Translations under genes and position numbers: made by a program
Origin: a bacterium
Lineage (GTDB): Bacteria; Vulcanimicrobiota; Vulcanimicrobiia; Vulcanimicrobiales; Vulcanimicrobiaceae
Assembly: GCA_021790935.1 (NCBI GenBank)
Contig: JAJYFL010000001.1
Location: forward strand, 1-64,000
DNA: 64,000 nt
Direction of reading: 5' to 3'
The notes under the pieces: model-generated
The model's input: only the letters and a program-made list of their open reading frames with translations
The model's database searches: none
Told to the model about the DNA's origin: nothing
Part shown: positions 17,909 to 26,968 of the stretch, one piece after another
How positions within the stretch are numbered: position 1 is the first letter of the stretch
Layout: the number at the start of each line of letters is the position of its first letter

Positions 17909-18622
17909 TTAGAAGGTTGGAAGAACCGGCGCCGGCAGCGGTTTGGGGAGGACGAACGTCGATTTTGGCAGGCTGCCCGGAAAGCGGTAGCCGCTCCAGG
18001 CTATGCGCTCGCGGGCGGGACGGCCCTCAACCTTGGCGGCTACCGACGCCTGGACCGGCATCCAGTATCTGCCGAAAGGCGCGTAATAGAGCACGCCCTT
18101 CCCCGATATCGTAGCGCCGCTCGCCGTGAATTCGATCTTCGACGGCAGATACGTCGCTCCGTCGATCGTCACCCGGTCGACTACGAATCCACCCAGCGTG
18201 ACGAGCGGGATCGCCGCGTAGGTATAATCGTAGTGGGAACCTTCGCGCGTTACGCGTTCGAAGAGAAACGTGTAGGTAGACGTGCGCGGAGCGATGCGCG
18301 CGATCGCGTACCGGTCGCGGTACCGCGCGATGCGCGTGAACTTCTGTTTGAGGGAGACTCCGTCGACCGCCAGCGTCTCGTCGCGCACGTGAATCCCGCT
18401 GCGATAGATAAGGTGGGTCTGCTCGATGTCGTGCGGGCCAGCCTGCGAAACCGTATACGTAAAGATGACGGCGGGCGGCGATGCGGCAACGAGCAGCTTC
18501 GCCGCGTAGCGCTGCAAGACCACCTGAGAGTCGATCTGGACGGGCCGTGCCGCGCCGAGCAGCGCGATCCAGGCCAGCGCCGCTCCGGCAAGAGCACGAC
18601 CCGGTGATGGAGAGGTGCTCAA
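17909..18622 (-). CDS. Exported hypothetical protein, possibly LolA-like fold
   Basis: 237 residues from TTG 18622, picked because AGGAG lies about ten bases upstream and a signal peptide begins there (ALAGAALAWIALLGAARP). Longer readings would run antisense through alaS. The mature part is beta-rich with repeated amphipathic strands (VIFTYTVSQ, THLIYRSGIHVRDETLAVDG, TYTFLFERVTREG). It looks like an incomplete barrel of the LolA/LppX type, but no motif proves it. It begins 13 bases after alaS and is followed by the DUF2723 gene. Confidence 0.65.
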   Translation of the reverse strand: MSTSPSPGRALAGAALAWIALLGAARPVQIDSQVVLQRYAAKLLVAASPPAVIFTYTVSQAGPHDIEQTHLIYRSGIHVRDETLAVDGVSLKQKFTRIARYRDRYAIARIAPRTSTYTFLFERVTREGSHYDYTYAAIPLVTLGGFVVDRVTIDGATYLPSKIEFTASGATISGKGVLYYAPFGRYWMPVQASVAAKVEGRPARERIAWSGYRFPGSLPKSTFVLPKPLPAPVLPTF

Positions 18623-18635
18623 GGCAGAGAAACTC

Positions 18636-21269
18636 CTAGCGACCCAGAACGGCTTCGCGAATAGCGCGCACCGCACCCTCGGCCCCCTCCGGTTTCTTGC
18701 CGCCGCCGCGAGCTTGTGCGGGCTGCCCGCCGCCTTTGCCGTCGACGAACGGCGCTGCAAGCTTGACGAGATCGCCGGCGTGAACGCCGGCGCGCACCAA
18801 ATCGTCGCTGGCGCTAACGAAGATGCTGACCGCACCGTTGTCGATGCCGGCGAGTGCGATAACCCCGCTGTGGAGCCGCCGGCGGATCGCTCCGCTCAGG
18901 TACTGGAGAGCCTCCGCACCGGTATCGCGAACGACAGCTCCCACAAAGGTCTTGCCGTCGGCTCGCTCCGCACGCTCCACGTAGCTCTGCGCTTCCTCGG
19001 CGGCCAACCGCGCCTTCAACGTGCCGACTGCGTTTTGCATCTCTTTCACGTCGCGCTGAATCTTGGCGACGCGCTCGAGCAGATCGTCGGGCGCCGATGC
19101 GAGCGCCGCAGCCAGCTCCCCCACGAGGTCCTGCTGCCTGCATACGTATTCTTCGGCCGCACGCGAGACGCATGATTCGATGCGGCGGATGCCGCTGCCC
19201 ACCGAGGATTCGCTCAAGAGCAGGAATAGCCCGAGTTCGCCGGTCGAGCGCGCGTGCGTCCCTCCGCAAAACTCGACCGACGGTCCGGCGGTGACGACGC
19301 GCACGCTCTCGCCGTACTTTTCGCCAAACATCATGATCGCACCGGAGGCACGCGCTTGCGCGACCGGCAGCACCTGCGTCCGTAGCGGAACGTCGTCGCG
19401 AATCATCTCGTTGATTCGGCGCACGACATCGCGCTTCTGTTCGGGCGTGAGCGCGCCGGTAGGCGAACGGAAATCGAAACGCATGCGGTCGATGCCGACC
19501 CACGACCCTGCTTGAGCCACCTCCTCGCCGAGGACGTCCTTGAGCGCGCGCTGCAGCAGATGCGCGGAGGTATGATGGCGGCGAATCTCGCGGCGCCACT
19601 CCGGATGAACGGCGGCATGCACGGTATCGCCGACGCGAAGCACGCCCGCGAGCAAGGTACCGTGGTGCGCGACGGCTTCGCCGACGCTCTGCGTATCGCG
19701 TACGTCGAAATCCGCCGGCGCCGTTCCGCCCGCCGAGGCCGGCGCCGAAAAGGTTCCGCGGTCGCCGATCTGGCCGCCCTTTTCGGCGTAGAACGGCGTG
19801 CGGTCGAGGAGGATGGCCCCGTTCTCGCCGGCTTCGAGCGCCTCGACCGATTGCCGCTCCTTGAGGATCGCGACGATCGTCCCATCGCATTCCAAACCGT
19901 CGTAACCAACGAACTCGCTGCGCATCGCGGGCAACTCCGCCGTCGAAACGACCGAGCGCTTCGCCGCAGCATCCTTGCGCGCGCGCTCGCGCTGCTCGTT
20001 CATCGCGCCTTCGAAGCCCTCGGCGTCGAGCGTAACTCCGCGCTCGACGCCGATCTCACGCGTGAGTTCCATCGGAAAACCATAGGTATCGTGTAGCGTA
20101 AAGACGTCGGCTGCGCGCAACCGGCGCGTTCCGTTCGCTTCGGCTTCCTCGAGCAGACGATCGAGCATGTTCGTGCCCCGCTCGAGGGTGCGGTCGAAGG
20201 CTCGCTCTTCGGCCAGCAGCGCTTGCGCGATACGTGCCTGGTTTGCGCGCAGCTCCGGGTAGCCGGGTTCGAGGGAGGCGACGACCGCCGGTACGAGCTG
20301 CGTGAGAAAGCCGTTTGGGTACCCCAATAGCCGGCCGTTGCGGATGGCTCTGCGAATCAGGAAGCGCAGCACGTAACCGCGATCGGCGTTGCCCGGATAG
20401 ACGCCGTCGTTGATGAGAAACGTCGCCGCCCGCGCATGGTCGGCGATGATGTTTCGGCGCTCGAGACGATCTTTCGGAGAGAGCGCGGTCTGGCCGACGG
20501 GCGGCTGCGCGTCGATGATATCGGTAAAGAGATCGGTCTCGTACATCGAAGACATGCCGTTCGCGACCGCAAGCATGCGCTCTAGACCCGCTCCGGTATC
20601 GATCTGCTTGCGCGGCAACTCCGTCAACCGGCCGTTGGCGCCCCGGTTGTACTGCTGGAAGACGACGTTCCAAATCTCGACCCAGCGATTGCCTTTATTC
20701 GGCCCGTCGTCCTGCGGACCGAGCGCGTTCTCGGCGCCGCTGTCGTAGAAGATCTCCGTCGAGGGACCGCATGGGCCGGTGGGTCCCATCGTCCAGAAGT
20801 TGTCTTCGTCGAAACGCGTGACGCGCTCGGCCGGAACGCCGATCTCCTCTCGCCAGATACGCTCGGCTTCCTCGTCGGCGACGTGCACGGTAACGGCCAG
20901 CCGCGCGGGATCGAGCCGCATCGTCCCGGTCACGAACTCCCACGCGTAACCGATCGCCTCGCGCTTGTAATATCCGCCGAAACTAAAGTTCCCGAGCATC
21001 TCGAGGAACGTTCCGTGGCGGCCCGTACGGCCCACGTTTTCGATATCGCTCTTCGCCCCGGCAACGCGAAGGCAGCGCTGCACCGTCACGACGTTGGGCG
21101 CCGGGGCGGGCTCGTCGCCGAGAAAGGCCGGCACGAACTGCTCCATGCCCGCAATGGTAAACAGCGTGGTGGACATTCGATCGGGGATCAAGCCGGCAGA
21201 CGGTAGGTGCTTGTGCCCTCTCGCCGTAAAAAAATCGACGAAGGCTTGACGCAGTTCTTGGCTTCTCAT
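18636..21269 (-). CDS. alaS: Alanine--tRNA ligase
   Basis: 877 residues, the normal size for AlaRS, cytoplasmic. It charges tRNA-Ala and edits mischarged Ser and Gly. The class II aminoacylation core fills the first 440 residues (FLEMLGNFSFGGYYKREAI is motif 2; GYVLRFLIRRA motif 3 region). The editing domain has HHTSAHLLQ and CGGTHARSTGELG, which provide the zinc ligands. The C-terminal part ends with the conserved glycine-rich GGKGGGQPAQARGGG of the C-Ala domain. ATG at 21269; transcription probably continues from the sigma-factor operon 55 bases upstream. Confidence 0.98.
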   Translation of the reverse strand: MRSQELRQAFVDFFTARGHKHLPSAGLIPDRMSTTLFTIAGMEQFVPAFLGDEPAPAPNVVTVQRCLRVAGAKSDIENVGRTGRHGTFLEMLGNFSFGGYYKREAIGYAWEFVTGTMRLDPARLAVTVHVADEEAERIWREEIGVPAERVTRFDEDNFWTMGPTGPCGPSTEIFYDSGAENALGPQDDGPNKGNRWVEIWNVVFQQYNRGANGRLTELPRKQIDTGAGLERMLAVANGMSSMYETDLFTDIIDAQPPVGQTALSPKDRLERRNIIADHARAATFLINDGVYPGNADRGYVLRFLIRRAIRNGRLLGYPNGFLTQLVPAVVASLEPGYPELRANQARIAQALLAEERAFDRTLERGTNMLDRLLEEAEANGTRRLRAADVFTLHDTYGFPMELTREIGVERGVTLDAEGFEGAMNEQRERARKDAAAKRSVVSTAELPAMRSEFVGYDGLECDGTIVAILKERQSVEALEAGENGAILLDRTPFYAEKGGQIGDRGTFSAPASAGGTAPADFDVRDTQSVGEAVAHHGTLLAGVLRVGDTVHAAVHPEWRREIRRHHTSAHLLQRALKDVLGEEVAQAGSWVGIDRMRFDFRSPTGALTPEQKRDVVRRINEMIRDDVPLRTQVLPVAQARASGAIMMFGEKYGESVRVVTAGPSVEFCGGTHARSTGELGLFLLLSESSVGSGIRRIESCVSRAAEEYVCRQQDLVGELAAALASAPDDLLERVAKIQRDVKEMQNAVGTLKARLAAEEAQSYVERAERADGKTFVGAVVRDTGAEALQYLSGAIRRRLHSGVIALAGIDNGAVSIFVSASDDLVRAGVHAGDLVKLAAPFVDGKGGGQPAQARGGGKKPEGAEGAVRAIREAVLGR

Positions 21270-21324
21270 CGGACCAGGCTACATTAGAAGGTCGCGGGAA
21301 AAATCCCCGTACCGATTGACGGCG

Positions 21325-22113
21325 CTACTCGCCCAAGAAGCGGCGGAGTTTCTCGAGCGCCTTCTGCTGCAGGCGGGAGACGTGCATCTGCGAGACGTTG
21401 AGGCGTTTTGCGATCTCGGTCTGCGAGACGGTTTCGTAAAAGCGCAGATACAGGATCACGCGCTCGCGCCCCGTTAGCACTTCGAACGCACGTTCGATAT
21501 TTGCTCTGTCTTCGAACAACTCGAGACCCGCGTCGTTCGTGCCGACGTAATCTGCGAGGCGCTGGGATTTCCGATCGCCGTCGCCGGCCAATTCTGAATC
21601 GAGCGAGAGCAGGTTATAGGCCTGCCCGAGTTCCTGCGCTTCGAGAATCTCCTCTTCGGTGGCCTGCAGGTGCCCGGCCAGCTCGGAGACGGTCGGGCTG
21701 CGCCCGAGCTTCACGGAGAGCCGCTCGATCGCTCGATTGACGGAGAGGTTCAACTCCTGCAGGCGTCGCGGAACTTTGACGGCCCAGCCTTTGTCGCGAA
21801 AGTGCCGCTTGATCTCACCGACGATCGTCGGCGTCGCGTACGTGGTGAATTCGACGCCGCGCGCGATATCGAAACGATCGATGGCCTTGAGCAGCCCAAG
21901 CGTACCGACTTGCATCAGGTCGTCCAGCGACTCTCCGCGATTGGCAAATTTGGCCGCTAGGTATCGCACCAAGTTGAGATGCGCGACGACCAGGTCGCTA
22001 CGCAAACGCTCGAACTCCGGATCCTCAGGGCGGCCCTTGACCTGCGCGAAGCGTACGAACGCGTCGCGAGTCTTCTGGCGATCCCAGCGCTCGTCGTCAG
22101 CGTGCCGTTGCAC
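21325..22113 (-). CDS. sigB: SigB/SigF-type RNA polymerase sigma factor
   Basis: 262 residues, group 3 sigma factor. Region 2 is clear (HLNLVRYLAAKFANRGESLDDLMQ, then AIDRFDIARGVEFTTYATP), region 3 follows (VKVPRRLQELNLSVNRA) and region 4 has the helix-turn-helix YETVSQTEIAKRLNVSQMHVSRLQ. Like SigB/SigF of Gram-positive bacteria it lacks region 1.1. It is preceded by genes for an anti-anti-sigma factor and an anti-sigma kinase, so it should be released by partner switching under stress. GTG start three bases after the rsbW-like stop. Confidence 0.93.
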   Translation of the reverse strand: MQRHADDERWDRQKTRDAFVRFAQVKGRPEDPEFERLRSDLVVAHLNLVRYLAAKFANRGESLDDLMQVGTLGLLKAIDRFDIARGVEFTTYATPTIVGEIKRHFRDKGWAVKVPRRLQELNLSVNRAIERLSVKLGRSPTVSELAGHLQATEEEILEAQELGQAYNLLSLDSELAGDGDRKSQRLADYVGTNDAGLELFEDRANIERAFEVLTGRERVILYLRFYETVSQTEIAKRLNVSQMHVSRLQQKALEKLRRFLGE

Positions 22114-22116
22114 GGC

Positions 22117-22548
22117 TCAGCTCGAAACTTTTTTTGTCATTACCAGATTCGTCCCGCAATCCGGATGCACGTCATACTCGACCGTATCCATAAGCGAACG
22201 AATCAAAAAGACACCCAGCCCACCGACGCGCGTCTCCTCGACCCGCCGCGATTGAATGGCTTCGGGGCGCGTACCGCGCCCGTTGTCGCGAACGCGAACG
22301 GTCAGCCCCCCGGGCGCTCGCTCGCAGACGATCTCGATCTGGTCGCTCCCGACCGCATGCTGAATACAATTGGTGCAGGCTTCCGCAACGGCGAGTTTCA
22401 CGTCCTCGATATCCTCTATCGAAAAATCGAGCCGGCTCGCAACTGCAGCCACGGCGAGCCGCGCTACCGCCACCCATTCGGCCTTACTCGGAATCCGTAA
22501 CTCCACGGTGTCCGTCGTGCCGCTCGGTTGCGGCAAGGGCATGCTCAC
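22117..22548 (-). CDS. rsbW: Anti-sigma factor / serine kinase, RsbW-SpoIIAB type
   Basis: 143 residues with a GHKL ATPase fold: the N box EACTNCIQHAVG, G1 box DNGRGTRPE, and G2 GGLGVFLIRSLMD. It would bind the adjacent sigma factor and phosphorylate the STAS protein encoded just upstream. GTG 22548 overlaps the rsbV-like stop (GTGA); ATG 22542 is equally possible. Confidence 0.92.
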   Translation of the reverse strand: MSMPLPQPSGTTDTVELRIPSKAEWVAVARLAVAAVASRLDFSIEDIEDVKLAVAEACTNCIQHAVGSDQIEIVCERAPGGLTVRVRDNGRGTRPEAIQSRRVEETRVGGLGVFLIRSLMDTVEYDVHPDCGTNLVMTKKVSS

Positions 22549-22889
22549 ACGAGCGCCCGCATCGCGGCCTCTTCATCGTCGTAAATCCCAAAGATCTTGA
22601 CCAGCCCGGTGATGTCGAAGATCTTCCTTATCTGCGGATTCGTACAGACCAGGCGTACGCTCCCGCCGTGCTCGCGAACGCGCTTAAGCCCGCCGATAAG
22701 GACCCCAAGACCGGTCGAATCGATGTAGCGAACCTTCTCGAGGTTGATGAGGAGACTGTAATGCCCCTTATCGATCAGATCTCCGAGCGCGTCCTTCACC
22801 TTCGGCGACGTATAAACATCGATCTCTCCGTTGAGATCTACGACGTAGGTGCCGCCTTGCTCCGCGCGCACCGTTACTTTGATATCCAC
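22545..22889 (-). CDS. rsbV: STAS-domain anti-anti-sigma factor, RsbV-SpoIIAA type
   Basis: 114 residues, one STAS domain. The phosphorylatable serine is in YIDSTGLGVLIGG, the hallmark of RsbV/SpoIIAA. In the dephosphorylated form it would displace the sigma factor from the kinase. First of the rsbV-rsbW-sigB trio. No PP2C phosphatase (RsbU/RsbP) is in the window, so the activating signal enters from elsewhere. Confidence 0.93.
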   Translation of the reverse strand: MDIKVTVRAEQGGTYVVDLNGEIDVYTSPKVKDALGDLIDKGHYSLLINLEKVRYIDSTGLGVLIGGLKRVREHGGSVRLVCTNPQIRKIFDITGLVKIFGIYDDEEAAMRALV

Positions 22890-22897
22890 GCAGCCAC

Positions 22898-23260
22898 CTA
22901 TGCGTCCGGCACGTTGTGTGACATCTCGTTGCGGATGGCATCGCTCGCCGTCCGAGCGTCTTCCACCGCCGCGTTGATGTTCGCGCGGGCGCCGTCGACG
23001 ACTTGCCGTCCGCGCGAATACAGATCCGACGCGCTGTTCTGCCAGGTGCTTGCGAAATCGGAGACCTTGCCGCGAAGATCTCCGGTGGCGTCCGCCGCGA
23101 CGTTGCCGGCTTCTCGAGCCTTGCCGACCAGCAACTCACGCGCATCCTCTTGCGAGATCAGGTACGCCACCGTGCCTCCGACCACCGCGCCGAGGATGAA
23201 ACCCGCGAAGAAGCTGCCACCGCCGCCGCCGCCTCGGCGTCCCTCGTTCTCGTTGCCCAT
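22898..23260 (-). CDS. YtxH-domain protein
   Basis: 120 residues from ATG 23260, preceded by GGGAG at proper distance. A glycine-rich start is followed by the YtxH signature (FFAGFILGAVVGGTVAYLIS) and then a long amphipathic helix of the kind that may coat membranes or assemble. In Bacillus, ytxH is controlled by SigB and sits with a DUF948 gene. Here the same pair lies directly before rsbV-rsbW-sigB, which supports a general-stress role. Confidence 0.85.
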   Translation of the reverse strand: MGNENEGRRGGGGGGSFFAGFILGAVVGGTVAYLISQEDARELLVGKAREAGNVAADATGDLRGKVSDFASTWQNSASDLYSRGRQVVDGARANINAAVEDARTASDAIRNEMSHNVPDA

Positions 23261-23274
23261 GTGCTTTTCTCCCG

Positions 23275-23703
23275 TCAATCTACCTGTTCGGCGTGTTCGA
23301 CACTACCGTTACCCGATCGCCCGCGGACTAAACGGCGCAGGCCCGCGCTGATGCCGCCGAGCGTCGCGCCGACGTTGACGATCGTGGGCGTCACTGCCTG
23401 CTGAGTGAGTTTGGCCGTCTGCGAGACCGTCGCCGAAACGTCCTCCAGTGCCTTTGCCACGCCCGCGAGACGCGCGATCGCTTCGTCCGCCGTATCCGCG
23501 ATGCCGCCGACGTGGGCCAGCGTATCGCGCACCGGTTTCCCCAAATCCGAGACCTGCTCGTCGACGATGTCCAAGGTCTTATTGACGCGAGCGAACGTCC
23601 GCGCGAGAGCGAGCATGGCTATGCCGCCGCAGACGCCGAGCACGAAGATGCCGACGCCAACCCCGACGTCGAGAACGATTGCCCAATCGAAGCCCGTAAT
23701 CAA
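23275..23703 (-). CDS. DUF948-family membrane-anchored coiled-coil protein
   Basis: 142 residues. The TTG at 23703 has GGAGG seven bases upstream, which fixes the start. One membrane helix (residues 9-32) precedes a long amphipathic helix with repeated V.....L..V....D....L pattern, as in DUF948 proteins such as YtxG. It is linked to the YtxH gene by 14 bases, reproducing the Bacillus stress-gene pair. Confidence 0.8.
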   Translation of the reverse strand: MITGFDWAIVLDVGVGVGIFVLGVCGGIAMLALARTFARVNKTLDIVDEQVSDLGKPVRDTLAHVGGIADTADEAIARLAGVAKALEDVSATVSQTAKLTQQAVTPTIVNVGATLGGISAGLRRLVRGRSGNGSVEHAEQVD

Positions 23704-23764
23704 CGAAAACCTCCGTTAACGGCTTCCGGACGGGTCCTCCCGATTCCCCGTCCGGAGAGTGATT

Positions 23765-24937
23765 TTACTTGGGGACCACTGAAAATGCGCGCAACTCGGC
23801 CACAATCCCCGGTAGTAGCGCAATCAACCGGTCGATCTCCTCTGCGGTGGTACTCCGGCCGAGCGAGAAGCGCACCGTCCCGAACCTACCGCGCGGCTCG
23901 CCCGAAAGCGCGGCGATGACGTGGCTCGGCTCAAGCGCCCCGGAGGCGCAGGCGCTGCCGCCGGAGACGGCGATACCTTCGAGGTCGAGGCGAACCAGGA
24001 GCTGCTCGCCGTCGACGTCGAGAATGCTTGCACTGCTCGTGCCCGGGAGCCGTGCGGCCCCGCCGCCGTTAATCCATGCGCCCTCCACGCTCGCAAGGAT
24101 CGCTCGCTCCAAGCGGTTCCGCAATCCGGCGACCCGCACCGAGGCGGCGTCGCGCTCGCCGGCCGCCATCGAGAGTGCCGTCGCGAACCCGACGATCCCG
24201 GCCACGTTCTCGGTCCCGGCCCGGCGGCCGAACTCCTGGCCGCCGCCGCCGATCATCGGCTGGAGCGGCGTGCCGTCGCGCACGTAAAGCGCTCCGACAC
24301 CCTTTGGGCCGTAGAATTTATGAGCCGAGAGCGAGAGCAGATCGACGCCCAGCGCCGCAACGTCGAGCGGAAGGTAGGCCGCCGCCTGAATCGCATCGGT
24401 GTGGAAGAGCACCCCGCGCTCGCGAGCGATCGCGGCCAGCCGTGCGACCGGCTCGACCGTGCCGATCTCGTTGTTGGCGTACATGACGCTGGCCAGCACC
24501 GTATCGGGGCGCAGCGCCGCCGCGAAGGCGGCCGGATCCACCAAGCCGTCACGGTCCACAGCCAGCAGCGAGACGGCCCAGCCCTCGTCGCGTAACGCGT
24601 CGAGCGCGCGCAGCACCGCCGGATGTTCGATCGCCGTCGAGAGGAGATGCCCGCCCCGGGCGCCCCGCCCGCCCCGGGCGCGCGCCACGCCAAAGATGGC
24701 GAGGTTATCGGCCTCGGAGCCGTTTCCCGTGAAGACGATCTCTTTGCGCTGCGCCCCCAGCAGGCCGGCCACGCGATCGCGAGCCTCATCTAGAGCGGCC
24801 CGCGCCCGGCGGCCCTCGGCGTGCAGCGAGCTCGGGTTATAACCGGACTGGGTGAAATACGGCAGCATCGCCTCCAGCACTTCGGGGCGCACGGGCGTCG
24901 TAGCCGCATGGTCGAGATAGATTCGTTCGTCTGTCAC
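23765..24937 (-). CDS. iscS: Cysteine desulfurase, NifS/IscS type
   Basis: 390 residues from GTG 24937. PLP-dependent removal of sulfur from cysteine for Fe-S clusters and tRNA thiolation. Visible landmarks: YLDHAATTP at the N-terminus, TGNGSEADN, the PLP lysine in SLSAHKFYGPKG, and the catalytic cysteine in SGGSACASG followed by ALEPSHVI, the class I loop. Sequence upstream of the GTG in this frame lies inside rarA and is not part of the protein. No iscU or mnmA is adjacent. Confidence 0.93.
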   Translation of the reverse strand: MTDERIYLDHAATTPVRPEVLEAMLPYFTQSGYNPSSLHAEGRRARAALDEARDRVAGLLGAQRKEIVFTGNGSEADNLAIFGVARARGGRGARGGHLLSTAIEHPAVLRALDALRDEGWAVSLLAVDRDGLVDPAAFAAALRPDTVLASVMYANNEIGTVEPVARLAAIARERGVLFHTDAIQAAAYLPLDVAALGVDLLSLSAHKFYGPKGVGALYVRDGTPLQPMIGGGGQEFGRRAGTENVAGIVGFATALSMAAGERDAASVRVAGLRNRLERAILASVEGAWINGGGAARLPGTSSASILDVDGEQLLVRLDLEGIAVSGGSACASGALEPSHVIAALSGEPRGRFGTVRFSLGRSTTAEEIDRLIALLPGIVAELRAFSVVPK

Positions 24938-24953
24938 CTTGCGTTCCGTCTTC

Positions 24954-26309
24954 TCATACCCGCTCGTCCGAACGGCGGCTTGCGATCCACTGCACGAGCC
25001 GCGCCTCTTCGCCTTGCGTCCCGGGCGCGAAGTAGGCCCGGTCTCGAAGATTCTCCGGCAGATAGGCTTGCAGGCGTTCGTGAGGCGGCAGATCCCCGGT
25101 ATGTTCGCGGTAACGTTGGTCGCCATGCGCGTAGTCGTATCCGCGGCCGTAACCGAGGCCCTTCATCAGGCGCGTCGGCGCGTTGCGCAGATGGAGTGGA
25201 ACGGGATCGTTGCGCGTCTCCAACACGTCCTCCATCGCCGCGAGATACGCGCGGCCGACGCTGTTGCTCTTGGGCGCGGTCGCGAGGTAGAGCGTGCAGT
25301 GCGCGAGCGGGTAGAAACCCTCGGGAAGTCCCACGAAATGGACGGCCTGCTGCGCGGCAACGGCGATCTGCAGCGCGCGTGAATCGGCCAGCCCCACGTC
25401 CTCCGAGGCCAGAATAACCAACCTGCGCACGATGAACAGCGGATCTTCGCCTGCGTCGATCATGCGCGCGAGGTAATAGACGGCGGCATCGGGATCGCTG
25501 CCTCGAATACTCTTGATAAAAGCGCTGGTGACGTCGTAGTGGCCGTCGCCGCTCTTGTCGTAGGTGATGGCGCGCCGCTGCATGGCATCGGCGATCAGCG
25601 CCGCGTCGAGCGTTCGGGCGCCGCCGGCGCCGGGCTGCGCCGCGTTCGCGGCGAACTCGAGCGTTCCCAGCGCAACGCGCGCATCGCCGTTGCTTAGCCT
25701 GACGAGCGCGGTGCGCGCATCCTCCTCCAGCCGAACGTCCAGCGTACCCAGGCCGCGTTCGCGATCGCGTAGCGCGCGGTCGACGATCGCGTCGACGTCC
25801 TCATCGCGTAGCGCCTGCAGAACGAAGACGCGCGCTCGGGAGAGGAGCGCCGAATTCACCTCAAAGGACGGATTTTCCGTGGTGGCTCCGATCAACGTAA
25901 GCGTTCCGTCCTCGACGTAGGGCAGCACCGCATCTTGCTGCGCTTTGTTGAAGCGGTGGATCTCGTCGATGAAGAGCACCGTGCGTTTGCCCATCGATCG
26001 GCGCTGCTGCGCCTGCGCGACGGCTTTGCGCAGATCGGCGACGCCCGCGCTCACGGCGGAGAGCTGCTCGAAGTGCGCGCCCGTCATGCGCGCCACGATC
26101 TCGGCGAGCGTGGTCTTCCCCGTTCCGGGTGGTCCCCATAAAATCAGCGAAGGGACGCGGTCGCTTTCGATCGCGCGGCGAAGCGCGCGTCCCTCGCCCA
26201 AAATCTCCGTCTGCCCGACGAACTCGTCGAGCGCGCGGGGGCGCATGCGCGCCGCCAGCGGAGCGTCGTCCCCGGCCGAGCGGCCGAACAGCGACATGCC
26301 GCCGTTCAT
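24954..26309 (-). CDS. rarA: Replication-associated recombination protein A (RarA/MgsA AAA ATPase)
   Basis: 451 residues from ATG 26309, which overlaps the lptA-like stop (ATGA). It acts at stalled replication forks with SSB. Walker A is GPPGTGKTT, Walker B is FIDEIHRF, and sensor 1 is IGATTENPSFEVN, all typical of the family. The C-terminal half carries the helical MgsA_C domain (YLARMIDAGEDPLFIVRRLV, LPEGFYPLAHCTLYLA). Confidence 0.95.
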   Translation of the reverse strand: MNGGMSLFGRSAGDDAPLAARMRPRALDEFVGQTEILGEGRALRRAIESDRVPSLILWGPPGTGKTTLAEIVARMTGAHFEQLSAVSAGVADLRKAVAQAQQRRSMGKRTVLFIDEIHRFNKAQQDAVLPYVEDGTLTLIGATTENPSFEVNSALLSRARVFVLQALRDEDVDAIVDRALRDRERGLGTLDVRLEEDARTALVRLSNGDARVALGTLEFAANAAQPGAGGARTLDAALIADAMQRRAITYDKSGDGHYDVTSAFIKSIRGSDPDAAVYYLARMIDAGEDPLFIVRRLVILASEDVGLADSRALQIAVAAQQAVHFVGLPEGFYPLAHCTLYLATAPKSNSVGRAYLAAMEDVLETRNDPVPLHLRNAPTRLMKGLGYGRGYDYAHGDQRYREHTGDLPPHERLQAYLPENLRDRAYFAPGTQGEEARLVQWIASRRSDERV

Positions 26310-26968
26310 CGGCCGTGCTTGATCTTCGGCACCTTGATGACGATCGGTTTCGGCGTCGCGAACGACGGCTCGAAGGCGCCCGGAAAGACGAGCAGCGCGT
26401 TGCCGGCGGCTTCGCCGCGGCCGGAGAGCGTGTCGTAGGTTACGGTCTTGGCGTGCAGGGTCTGGCGATCGCGCACCACGCGCACGTCGCCGATCATCCG
26501 CAGCTCGTGCGTCTCGTCGTTCAGGCGCGCCCGCCGCGCGCGAGCGGAGGTCGTGCCTTGCCTGTATCGCACGTTGCCGGTCGCGATGTAGACGTGCGTT
26601 ACATCGTCGGCTTGCAGTTCGTCGCACTTCAACGTCGCCGGTCTCCGGCGTACGTTCCGCGCGCTGCGCAGGCCGCTGAAGTTCCCCGTGGTATCGTGGA
26701 TCACGACGTTGCCGTAGAGCGTCGCGACTTTCTTCTTGTAGTTACCCTCCGCTCGATCGGCATCGATGGTGGAACCGTCCCCACGGAGGAGCACCAGGCG
26801 TCCGGGAACGGTGAAGTCGCCGGTCTGCAGGTTCGCATCGACCTCGTCGCTTTGCAGGGTCCATTGCCCGGCGGGCGCCGTCGCGGCCGGCCGTGCTGCC
26901 TTCCCGGAGACGGAGGCCGTCGCTGCCAGCGCGAGTGCAGCGATGAGACCTGCCACGCGCGAGGTCAC
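26306..26968 (-). CDS. LptA/OstA-like periplasmic protein (second copy)
   Basis: 220 residues with a signal peptide (LIAALALAATASV). The body shows the repeating short strands of the OstA fold: GDFTVPGRLVLLRGDGSTIDADRAEG, ATLYGNVVIHDTTGNFSG, and VYIATGNVRYRQGT, as in LptA, which bridges the periplasm for lipopolysaccharide transport. The neighbouring upstream gene encodes a second protein with the same repeat order. GTG 26968 overlaps the upstream TAG by one base (TAGTG). Confidence 0.8.
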   Translation of the reverse strand: MTSRVAGLIAALALAATASVSGKAARPAATAPAGQWTLQSDEVDANLQTGDFTVPGRLVLLRGDGSTIDADRAEGNYKKKVATLYGNVVIHDTTGNFSGLRSARNVRRRPATLKCDELQADDVTHVYIATGNVRYRQGTTSARARRARLNDETHELRMIGDVRVVRDRQTLHAKTVTYDTLSGRGEAAGNALLVFPGAFEPSFATPKPIVIKVPKIKHGR

